In this document: positions 1 through 7,900 of the stretch, in pieces
How positions within the stretch are numbered: position 1 is the stretch's first letter
Layout of the letters: each line of letters begins with the position of its first letter
Origin: Saprospiraceae bacterium
Lineage (GTDB): Bacteria > Bacteroidota > Bacteroidia > Chitinophagales > Saprospiraceae
Assembly: GCA_016714445.1 (NCBI GenBank)
Contig: JADJNF010000010.1
Span: 62,001-126,000 of the forward strand
Length of the DNA stretch: 64,000 nt
Direction of reading: 5' to 3'
The notes under the pieces: generated by a model
Databases searched by the model: none
Told to the model about the DNA's origin: nothing
The model's input: only the letters and a program-made list of their open reading frames with translations
Translations under genes and position numbers: made by a program

Positions 1-113
1 GTGGTTTGACAAGTTACCCTAAAATCCCTTGCCGATACTTCGCAACATGGTCACTCATGTTGTTGTATCATCTTCAATATAACATGGTAGGCTTTCACTT
101 ACCCACCTTCATG

Positions 114-304
114 GCGCACAAAAAGTAAACAAAAAAACTCCCAATACAAAAAACTCGCATCGATTTTTTACCTCTGCTCTAATATTTTGCTACTTTTCCT
201 CTTCGCACTTTCCCGATTTTATCCTTCCACACAAATTCACCGCGAGCGCGGCACACAAAAAATCGAGAAATTGGTGCTGCTCAAACAGTTTTGGCTTGGT
301 GTCT
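114..304. repeat. Dispersed intergenic repeat R1, copy A
   Basis: About 190 bp that closely matches 2241-2427 in the same orientation. The match runs from an A-rich stretch through a CTCGCATCGATTTTTTACC core to a CTGCTCAAACAGTTTTG end. The differences are point changes and short indels, including in the GCGCG-rich centre. Neither copy has an open frame shared with the other, so it is treated as non-coding. Confidence 0.8.
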
Positions 305-447
305 CCACGGTTTTATAATGGCTGTCGAAGCTTGAAGGGACATCACTAGGATGGTCTGAAGACTGTCAGATATGGTACACGAAGTTAGGAAAACTTCTAC
401 GATCCAAGGTTAAGACATAGCGCATAGAAGTTAGGAAGTATCACAAA

Positions 448-585
448 TCCCGACTTCAGAGAAGTCGCATTTTGTTTGATATCAATAATGTCTGATTTTC
501 CGACTCCGGAGGAGTCGCACTATACATTAGATATTTAATTGGTCAGATGATGAAGAGTAGAGTTGGTCTTCAGACTGAAAGATGA
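448..585. repeat. Twin-hairpin repeat element R2, copy A
   Basis: This element contains two short perfect hairpins exactly 50 bp apart. The first has 7-bp arms at 451-457 and 461-467 with loop AGA. The second has 7-bp arms at 501-507 and 511-517 with loop GGA. Each 3' arm is followed by GCAYT. The same layout recurs at 1904-2035. It resembles REP-type intergenic palindromic repeats, but I cannot assign it to a named family. Confidence 0.75.
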
Positions 586-762
586 AGAACATCGAGTGAT
601 TGGGTGATCATGTGATCGAGTGCATGCGGCTGATAGGCTTGCAAACGGACTACCACTATCGGTCACCATTATTAGTATCCTTAGCGTTTATAATTTTATT
701 ATACGATATTATTATACATGTAAGCAATTCAAAAACAACAAATTAAATTAATATATTAAAAA

Positions 763-849
763 TTATCCACATATAACTGATTTTTTTAACCATATATTAA
801 ATTGATTTATAATACATTGCAAAGTTATCCACATTGCGTGGATAACTTT
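763..849. other. DnaA-box-like cluster in AT-rich DNA (possible oriC)
   Basis: TTATCCACA, the classical DnaA box, occurs at 763-771 and 825-833. A reverse-orientation near-match, CGTGGATAA, lies at 837-845. The last two form a perfect 12-bp inverted repeat (821-832 with 838-849) around a 5-nt loop. The flanks (about 690-900) are strongly AT-rich. This is what a small bacterial origin can look like. Against it, nearly all genes to the right are on the minus strand, which would place them on the lagging strand. The palindrome could also act as a simple hairpin. Confidence 0.3.
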
Positions 850-1217
850 CTGATTTTTTAAATTCAAATTATATATTTTTCAATGTATATTTGCATTGAT
901 TTCAACGCCAACCTGAGACTTAAAATGATAATAGCACCAGGGTTCAAAAATTACTAATATCCTGCACTACTACTACATTAATTAAACCAAACATGCAAAT
1001 ACCGTACTGACGCGTCATCCATGATGAAATGTCAGTTATATAAAATTTGTCTTCAGCCTATGCTGCCGGCGGGAGATATCTTATGACAAAGGCAGTTTAT
1101 TTTTTAACGTTCTAATAATACATGTTATGTGGAACCATTTTTTTAATCACTCGCAGGATACTGTTATCGAGTCTAAACAAATAACAGAAGCCATTTATTT
1201 TTTAACTTTTAAATTTT

Positions 1218-1583
1218 ATGATCATGCGTCCAACACGTAGTTCACAAGCCTTAGAAATAGCCAGACGGCGTCTGGAGAGGCTCCAATCTATCACACCAAT
1301 ACCCGATTTCGGTACTGGTTTTTCCATCAAAGATTATGAGACAGCCATCACTGAACTTGCTTCACTCGAAAGTGAGTATAATACTGCTGTATCACATCTG
1401 GATGCCAAACTCACAGAAATCAAGGTCAAAGAAAAGGCCATCAGAGATCTGAGAGAACGTATTTTGACAGCCATAGCATTTCATTATGGTAAAGATTCTG
1501 AAGAGTACGTTGCCGCTGGTGGCGTACGTAAAAGTGAGCGGAAGAAACGATCGTCCAAAATTACTTCTTCCGCCACTGTGTAA
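1218..1583 (+). CDS. Small conserved-looking coiled-coil protein, function unknown
   Basis: A 121-aa basic protein. Residues about 35-80 are predicted to form a long heptad-like helix (ELASLESEYNTAV, then KVKEKAIRDLRER). This is followed by an AFHYGKDSEEY segment, an AGG turn and a Lys/Arg-rich tail. That ending resembles short uncharacterised proteins I associate with Bacteroidota, but I cannot name a family. It has no signal peptide or membrane segment and is probably cytoplasmic. The start has two alternatives, ATG ATC ATG, two codons apart, with an A/T-rich leader and no strong Shine-Dalgarno. A perfect inverted repeat overlaps its stop codon and a terminator follows, which supports a real single-gene transcript. 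Confidence 0.6.
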   Translation: MIMRPTRSSQALEIARRRLERLQSITPIPDFGTGFSIKDYETAITELASLESEYNTAVSHLDAKLTEIKVKEKAIRDLRERILTAIAFHYGKDSEEYVAAGGVRKSERKKRSSKITSSATV

Positions 1584-1613
1584 GAAAATTAATCTCTAAA
1601 ATTAATTTTCTTA
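1581..1613. other. 13-bp perfect inverted repeat over the stop codon
   Basis: Arms TAAGAAAATTAAT (1581-1593) and ATTAATTTTCTTA (1601-1613) flank a 7-nt loop. The first arm starts with the TAA stop of the small gene. It sits directly before the GC-richer terminator hairpin and could protect the mRNA 3' end or bind a regulator. Confidence 0.6.
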
Positions 1614-1621
1614 ATTGGCCG

Positions 1622-1666
1622 AACCTCCACTGTTGTGAAAATCAATGGTGGGGGTTTTCTTTTTTA
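1622..1666 (+). terminator. Rho-independent terminator of the 1218-1583 gene
   Basis: A 9-bp stem (1622-1630 with 1648-1656, one G-U pair) is followed by TTTTCTTTTTTATTTATTT. It lies about 40 nt after the stop codon, in the correct orientation. Confidence 0.75.
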
Positions 1667-1903
1667 TTTATTTAAGGGATTTAACTTCACGTAGTACATT
1701 AAACTACATAATACAAAAGTATGGTAATATTTATATTTAAAATCAGTTTTGATGTAATATTTATAACAAACCTGCCGGAAATCGACAAAAACACCTCCAT
1801 ACGATGATAATTATATTATCATAATGATGTCATAAAAATACATTCAGGGTATAATTGAAAGTGAACATTTCGGAATCAGGAAACGTCTACGGGACGATTG
1901 GGT

Positions 1904-2035
1904 CCCGACTTCAGAGAAGTCGCACTTTGTTTGACATCAATAATTTCAGATTTTTCGACTCCAAAGGAGTCGCACTATACATTAGATATTTAATTGGTCA
2001 GAGCATGAAGAGCTGGGATGGTCTTCAGATTTAAT
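1904..2035. repeat. Twin-hairpin repeat element R2, copy B
   Basis: This is the second copy of the element at 448-585. Hairpin arms lie at 1906-1912/1916-1922 (loop AGA) and 1956-1962/1966-1972 (loop AAA), again exactly 50 bp apart. The stems are identical to copy A, while the second loop changed from GGA to AAA. The similarity continues about 60 bp downstream through ACATTAGATATTTAATTGG. Confidence 0.75.
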
Positions 2036-2148
2036 GATTTACTAATAACTTAAGTTTAGTGCTTTGATCTGGTTTTCGCCTCATGCCCGAGTTAGCATTC
2101 CAAAGGAATATGTCAGGCAGAGAAGAGCTTTTGTCTTAACTTGAGTAA

Positions 2149-2180
2149 ACCTAAAATCGCTCCTTAAAATCTACATTCAA
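2149..2180. repeat. 32-bp exact direct repeat R3, copy A
   Basis: Identical over 32 bp to 3170-3201. It begins ACCTAAAATCGCTCC and ends CTACATTCAA. Together with R1 and R2 it shows this left end is assembled from repeated intergenic modules. Confidence 0.8.
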
Positions 2181-2240
2181 TAAGTTTTGTGCTTTGATCA
2201 GAATGTCGCCTCTAGCCGGCTAGGCTTTAACTTTTTTTCC

Positions 2241-2427
2241 CGCAAAAAAAGTTAACAAAAAAGCTCCCAATCCAAAAAACTCGCATCGATTTTTTACCGT
2301 TGCTCTACTATTTTGCTACTTTTCCTCTTCGCACTTTCCCGATTTTATCCTTCCACTCAAATTCACCGCGCGCGCGGCACATAAAATCGAGAGATTAGTG
2401 CTGCTCAAACAGTTTTGTATTGGTGTC
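2241..2427. repeat. Dispersed intergenic repeat R1, copy B
   Basis: Second copy of the segment at 114-304, in direct orientation. It lies immediately before the 21-bp tandem repeat array. Confidence 0.8.
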
Positions 2428-2553
2428 ACTGGTTTTTCATTAAAGACTTCGTTAAGAAAGATTCAGCTAAGGGATGTGCACGTAGCAGGTCGGCTTACCG
2501 ACGGCCTACCGCTATGGTCACCTGGCTTCGAACTCCACAAAAAAACACCGCCT

Positions 2554-2847
2554 GTTGCAAAGAAAAAACCGGGTGTTGCAAAGAAACGTCGGCGTGTTGC
2601 AAAGAAACATTCGCTTGTTACAAAGCAACGTTCGCTTGTTGCAAAGAAACATCCGGACGTTGCAAAGAAACATTCGCTTGTTACAAAGAAACATCCGCTT
2701 GTTACAAAGAAAACACCGGGTGTTACAAAGAAACATCCGCGTGTTGCAAAGAAACATCCGGACGTTACAAAGAAAACACCGCGTGTTATAAAGAAACATC
2801 GGCTTGTTGCAAAGAAACATCCGGGTGTTACTAAGAAACATAGGCTT
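2554..2847. repeat. Tandem array of 14 units of 21 bp
   Basis: Fourteen consecutive 21-bp units of consensus GTTRCAAAGAAACATCCG plus a variable dinucleotide or trinucleotide. The 5' part, AAAGAAA, is nearly constant, and the variation is concentrated in the last 8 bases. Because 21 is a multiple of three and no stop falls in the unit, several frames stay open on both strands. One plus-strand frame (2398-2853) would encode a 7-residue Lys-rich repeat, VAKKHPx. The upstream part of that frame overlaps the duplicated non-coding R1 segment, so I do not call a gene. Confidence 0.9.
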
Positions 2848-3169
2848 GTTTAAGCTGCCCATTTCAGGTGCAGTAGGTTTCAAGCGGGGACGCTTGAAAC
2901 AACGGGGGAACTTGTTGTTCCTTCAATGCTTCCCAGCTTGAAGGAACTGTATACAGGGTTTCAGGTATGGGTGGCACGTGGTAGTTCGGCTTGAAGACGG
3001 GCTACCGCTATCACCGGATTTCGGAAAGAGTTTATTTTCAGACTGAAAGATTTTCTGATAACTTAGGTTTAGTGCTTTCCCCTTGGTATCGCCTCTTGCC
3101 GGCTGGGCAAATACTTTTTTGTCTTAACACAAAAAAGTATTCAAAAAAAGTCAAGGCTGTAATCCAATT

Positions 3170-3201
3170 ACCTAAAATCGCTCCTTAAAATCTACATTCA
3201 A
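3170..3201. repeat. 32-bp exact direct repeat R3, copy B
   Basis: Exact second copy of 2149-2180. Confidence 0.8.
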
Positions 3202-3720
3202 AAAACTCGCCCTGGTGCTTTGTTCTTTGCTTTTAATTTTTGTGATTATGGATGTTTTCAACTTCCCTTCTAGCAGGCTTTGGCTCTAACAGTTTTGAAC
3301 GCTTAACGATTTTAATCCGCGATTTTTTAACGGAAAATGTATTAAGGCCGGGGTGACACGAGGTAGGTCGTACCGCAATCAAAAGAAGTTGTCTCGTCTT
3401 CGTGTACCGGTAGGATAACTTAGAGTCATCCGACCGGGAGATGGGTCAAAAATAAAAAACCCGGAGAACCGACAGTTAGGTATCGGCCATCCGGGAAATA
3501 TCCCAATTTCAGGTGCATATTGTGATATTATTACGGGAAAAACCCAGGATTTATTTTAGACCCCGGGTTGAAATCTGAGGCTATCATATTTACCCTTTCA
3601 TGGTTTCCATTTTATAATTTAGCACTAACTGTAATATAAGTCATTCTAATTTAATGTATTGTTTGTCGAACTCATATTTTATAGTCTATGTAGTCACAAT
3701 TTTTAATTATTATAAAAAAC

Positions 3721-3752
3721 AAAATGTCGGGACTTTTTTATCCCGACATTTT
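3721..3752. terminator. Bidirectional terminator after the giant-protein operon
   Basis: A perfect 12-bp stem, AAAATGTCGGGA (3721-3732) with TCCCGACATTTT (3741-3752), and an 8-nt loop. T-rich DNA follows on both strands. On the minus strand it lies about 30 nt after the stop of the 3785-4879 gene, so it probably ends that transcript. Confidence 0.8.
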
Positions 3753-3784
3753 TGTTTTTTCAAATCAAAAACCCAAATCGTTTG

Positions 3785-4879
3785 TCAATCCACTTTTATA
3801 AATCTTTTGGAAGTGGTTTCTTCAAACCCTACCAACTTGACATTATAGATGCCTGCTGTCAGTCCATTTAATTTTATTTCATTTACTTCACTCGCAGAAG
3901 CATCGGGTATGGACATTACGACCTCGCCGATTACATTGGTGACGACCAACTTGACCTTGTCGTTTTCACTTAAGCCATTGAGAGATACATTTACTTTATC
4001 AAATGCTGGATTGGGATGAAGGGACAGAGACACTCCGCCACCTGAACAATGATCCGTTTCTATGGATATGGTTTTTAAATATTCCGATGCTCCATCAAAA
4101 TCTACCTGGCGTAATCTGTATAAGTACCTTGTACCACCAAGTACATTTCTGTCGCTGAAAGCATATTTTCCGCCTGAAGATACATTCAACGAAGTAACTT
4201 TGTACACCGGTTCAAAAGTTTTTCCATCTTCACTTCTTTCCAACTCCATAAAGTCACTATTGCGCTCTGACGAAGTTACCCATTCGACCATTGCTTCGCC
4301 ACATTTACCATTTCTTGCAACAAAACTTGATAATTCTATAGGTAGCAATGTGCTAACTCCCATCGATGATTGCAAAAAGTTATCAGGCTGATCCTGAAAA
4401 GCAGCAGTACATCCAAAAAATGGAAATCCGTTAGAATGAAGAAAAATATTAACTCCTGTTTGAACAGGTGAACAATTAGAACTGGCGGAGCCTACTAAAT
4501 TTATTGTTATCGTGCCTCCCGATCCGAAATTCATGGTCTGATTCGATGTTCCATTAAAAGTTGTATTTGAACTATTATATGTCCAATTAAATCCAGGTCC
4601 GGTGATCGAAGCTAATCCACTTGCTGCATAATAAGGACCACTTTGTGGTAGACTGATTTGTATAAACCAACTGCCAGCCGGAGCTGTGCAAGAAAAATCT
4701 CCCGCTAGCATTTGCCATTGCACAAACATTTGTGCACTTCCATTCAGGTTAACACATGATGTGCTAAAACTAACTCCGGTCAGGGCAGGATTACAGTCAT
4801 CCAATTGACATTGCCCATACCCTGAAAAAGGAACAGATAAAATAAAAGCAATGATAAATGGCTTAATTATATTTTTCAT
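3785..4879 (-). CDS. Secreted T9SS protein with type A sorting domain
   Basis: A 364-aa protein. Residues 1-22 are a Sec signal peptide ending GYGQ. Residues about 26-175 form a domain shared with the N-terminus of the next gene upstream: both have a CNP/CDP start, an APAGSW block and a GVNI block followed by a PFFG block. Residues about 180-280 form a fibronectin-like domain of the kind that often precedes sorting signals (LPIELSSF, then YLYRLRQVDFDG). Residues 285-364 are a T9SS type A C-terminal sorting domain (LHPNPAFDKVNV to RFIKVD). It is therefore predicted to be exported and attached to or released from the cell surface. It is the last gene of the minus-strand array, 22 nt after the 1589-aa gene, with a terminator behind it. 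No enzymatic motif is seen; it may be a binding or adhesive protein. Confidence 0.85.
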   Translation of the reverse strand: MKNIIKPFIIAFILSVPFSGYGQCQLDDCNPALTGVSFSTSCVNLNGSAQMFVQWQMLAGDFSCTAPAGSWFIQISLPQSGPYYAASGLASITGPGFNWTYNSSNTTFNGTSNQTMNFGSGGTITINLVGSASSNCSPVQTGVNIFLHSNGFPFFGCTAAFQDQPDNFLQSSMGVSTLLPIELSSFVARNGKCGEAMVEWVTSSERNSDFMELERSEDGKTFEPVYKVTSLNVSSGGKYAFSDRNVLGGTRYLYRLRQVDFDGASEYLKTISIETDHCSGGGVSLSLHPNPAFDKVNVSLNGLSENDKVKLVVTNVIGEVVMSIPDASASEVNEIKLNGLTAGIYNVKLVGFEETTSKRFIKVD

Positions 4880-4901
4880 TTTTTAATTATTTATATGTTT
4901 T

Positions 4902-7900
4902 TTAATTGACTGTAAAAGTCGATTGTGCATAATTATTACCTACAATCTGGTCTCCTCCTGAACCGGTTCCTATTGTGCCCGTAGTACTTGCTGTGGCATT
5001 TTTTATGGCCCCCGATACTGCTTCAATATTTAAAGCAATTATTTTAGTACCACCTGCTGGTATTGATCCATTCAATGTACACAAAACACCACCCATAACA
5101 GGCGTGAATATCCATTCAGAGTTATTTGACATAAACATAAATCCAAACATATTTATATTCGTTGACATTGCATATACGGATGAATTGAAAATTAAATTTG
5201 CCGGATACTGGATAAAGACTTGAACCGGGGTATTGGTTGGATTGGCACTAATATTATTAACGGTGTAAATAGCATCTCTGTTTTGTGATGGTAAAAAATT
5301 AGATGCCTCTATCAGAAATGTAATTGTCAACTCTGTCTGATTACTGCATGTACCACTTACTGTCACAGTAAAGCTGCAAGTAGCCGTATTGCCGGCAGCA
5401 TCCGTTGCAGTGTACAGGATCGTTGTCACGCCTATCGGAAATGCTGATCCAATACCCAATCCGGTAGTCGGTGATGATGTCTGTACCAATGTCACACCTG
5501 AACAGTTGTCAAAAGCTGTAGGTGGTGGCGTCCAGGTCACTACAGCTGTACACGCATTGGCAGGCGCCATGACAGCTACATTGGATGGGCAATTTACAAT
5601 GGACGGCGGGGTGACATCTTTCACCTCGATGATTAAGGTACAGGTATTGGTATTGCCTGAGTTGTCTGTACCCGTAAAGGTCACCGTAGTAATCCCTTTA
5701 GGGAAAGTTCCACTGACAAAAGTTCCGAAATCAGATATCGTCACCCCGTTATTGGCTGCTGCTGTAGAACTCATCACCCCACAATTGTCTGCCCAAATAG
5801 GTTTGACTATGGTTTTGGATGATACACAGGAGTTGGGATCGGTGTTGAATGTCAACATCTGACCACAGGTATATCCTACTATGGAAGCTCCGGATACCGG
5901 GATGGATGAGACGGTAGGGATTTGTGTATCATTCACGGTTACTGTAAATGAACAAACTAAACTTGTATTATTGACTGCATCTGTTGCAGTATACGTTACC
6001 GTTGTTGTTCCTACAGGAAAAGAAGATCCTGGAATATGTGATTTAGTCCATACTAATGATCCCGGTAATGTGCAGTTATCAGTCGCTGTTGGCTCAGTCC
6101 ATGTTACAACTGCTGAACAGTTACCTAAATCATTCACTTGCGTGATGTTGGATGGACATCCTAATATCACAGGTTTCTCAGTATCTGTTACGGTTACTGT
6201 AAATGAACAAACTAAACTTGTATTATTGACTGCATCTGTTGCAGTATACGTTACCGTTGTTGTTCCTACAGGGAAAGTAGATCCTGGAATATGTGATTTA
6301 GTCCATACTAATGATCCCGGTAATGTGCAGTTATCAGTCGCTGTTGGCTCAGTCCATGTTACAACTGCTGAACAGTTACCTAAATCATTCACTTGCGTGA
6401 TGTTGGATGGACATCCTAATATCACAGGTTTCTCAGTATCTGTTACGGTTACTGTAAATGAACAAACTAAACTTGTATTATTGACTGCATCTGTTGCAGT
6501 ATACGTTACCGTTGTTGTTCCTACAGGAAAAGTAGATCCTGGAATATGTGATTTAGTCCATACTAATGATCCCGGTAATGTGCAGTTATCAGTCGCTGTT
6601 GGCTCAGTCCATGTTACAACTGCTGAACAGTTACCTAAATCATTCACTTGCGTGATGTTGGATGGACATCCTAATATCACAGGTTTCTCAGTATCTGTTA
6701 CGGTTACTGTAAATGAACAAACTAAACTTGTATTATTGACTGCATCTGTTGCAGTATACGTTACTGTTGTTGTTCCTACAGGAAAAGTAGATCCTGGAAT
6801 ATGTGATTTAGTCCATACTAATGATCCCGGTAATGTGCAGTTATCAGTCCCTGTTGGCTCAGTCCATGTTGCAACTGCTGAACAGTTACCTAAATCATTC
6901 ACTTGCGTGATGTTGGATGGACATCCTAATATCACAGGTTTCTCAGTATCTGTTACGGTTACTGTAAATGAACAAACTAAACTTGTATTATTGAATGCAT
7001 CTGTTGCAGTATACGTTACTGTTGTTGTTCCTACAGGAAAAGTAGATCCTGGAATATGTGATTTAGTCCATACTAATGATCCCGGTAATGTGCAGTTATC
7101 AGTCGCTGTTGGCTCAGTCCATGTTACAACTGCTGAACAGTTACCTAAATCATTCACTTGCGTGATGTTGGATGGACATCCTAATATCACAGGTTTCTCA
7201 GTATCTGTTACGGTTACTGTAAATGAACAAACTAAACTTGTATTATTGACTGCATCTGTTGCAGTATACGTTACCGTTGTTGTTCCTACAGGAAAAGTAG
7301 ATCCTGGAATATGTGATTTAGTCCATACTAATGATCCCGGTAATGTGCAGTTATCAGTCGCTGTTGGCTCAGTCCATGTTACAACTGCTGAACAGTTACC
7401 TAAATCATTCACTTGCGTGATATTGGATGGACACCCTAATATCACAGGTTTCTCAGTATCTGTTACGGTTACTGTAAATGAACAAACACTTGTATTTGTG
7501 CATTTGTCTGTTGCAGTACATGTGACTAAAGTAGGTCCAACATTAAAAAATGAACCATTCATCGGCGAACAAATAACGGGTACATCATACTCCACCAAGG
7601 TGTTATCAATTGGAAGATCTCCACCGCTAAAATAGGTAAACCACATATATCGGTTCCCCCCTGCTCCTCCAATCAAATCTCCAGGGTCTTGTCTCGTTTC
7701 ACTAAATATTAGCATTCCAAACTGATCTCTGACAATACAATCCACCGCAAGGATTCCTCCATTATTGCGATATACCCACTCAAATGTGTACCAGCCTGTC
7801 GATACTAATTTAACCTTATTCGTTACAGTTAAAATATTATTTCGTCTGCTATTATTAGTGTTATTATCAGCCATCACCCAAACGCCTGTATTATCATAGG

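Larger units (their letters stand above)
1..1217. other. Repeat-rich intergenic region, no convincing gene
   Basis: No reading frame with protein-like composition was found in this 1.2 kb. It holds one copy of a duplicated segment (114-304), one copy of a twin-hairpin element (448-585), and an AT-rich tract (about 680-900) with DnaA-box-like sites. A phrase near 630-660 recurs in degenerate form near 2490-2525 and 2975-3015, so the whole left end looks like a mosaic of dispersed intergenic repeats. The tract just before 1218 is A/T-rich and could carry the promoter of the small gene there, but no clear Bacteroidota promoter motif stands out. Confidence 0.7.
1667..3720. other. Long non-coding repeat mosaic
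   Basis: No gene is supported in these 2 kb. The region holds the second copy of the twin-hairpin element, the second copy of R1, two copies of a 32-bp exact repeat, and a 14-unit 21-bp tandem repeat. A phrase around TTTAGTGCTTT and CGCCTC also recurs (about 2046-2090 and 3059-3107). Between 3455 and 3500 a nested hairpin forms: outer arms CCCGG (3460-3464) with CCGGG (3491-3495), inner CCGA with TCGG. It could belong to a small structured RNA, but nothing else supports one. Confidence 0.65.

Noticed and set aside
2554..2847. CRISPR array
   Set aside because: The 21-bp units are directly adjacent without unique spacers, and no cas genes are nearby.
2398..2853. A 151-aa plus-strand frame with a VAKKHP heptad repeat as a gene
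   Set aside because: Its first part overlaps the duplicated non-coding R1 block. The repeat unit leaves several frames open on both strands by chance, so no frame is favoured.
3455..3500. A structured small RNA or riboswitch
   Set aside because: There is a nested hairpin but no match to a known riboswitch core, no adjacent fitting gene and no terminator-type expression platform.
5881..7635. A 584-aa plus-strand open frame across the HYR repeats
   Set aside because: It is the antisense shadow of the six 255-bp units. The minus-strand frame has a signal peptide and clear HYR motifs, and this one has no recognisable domain.
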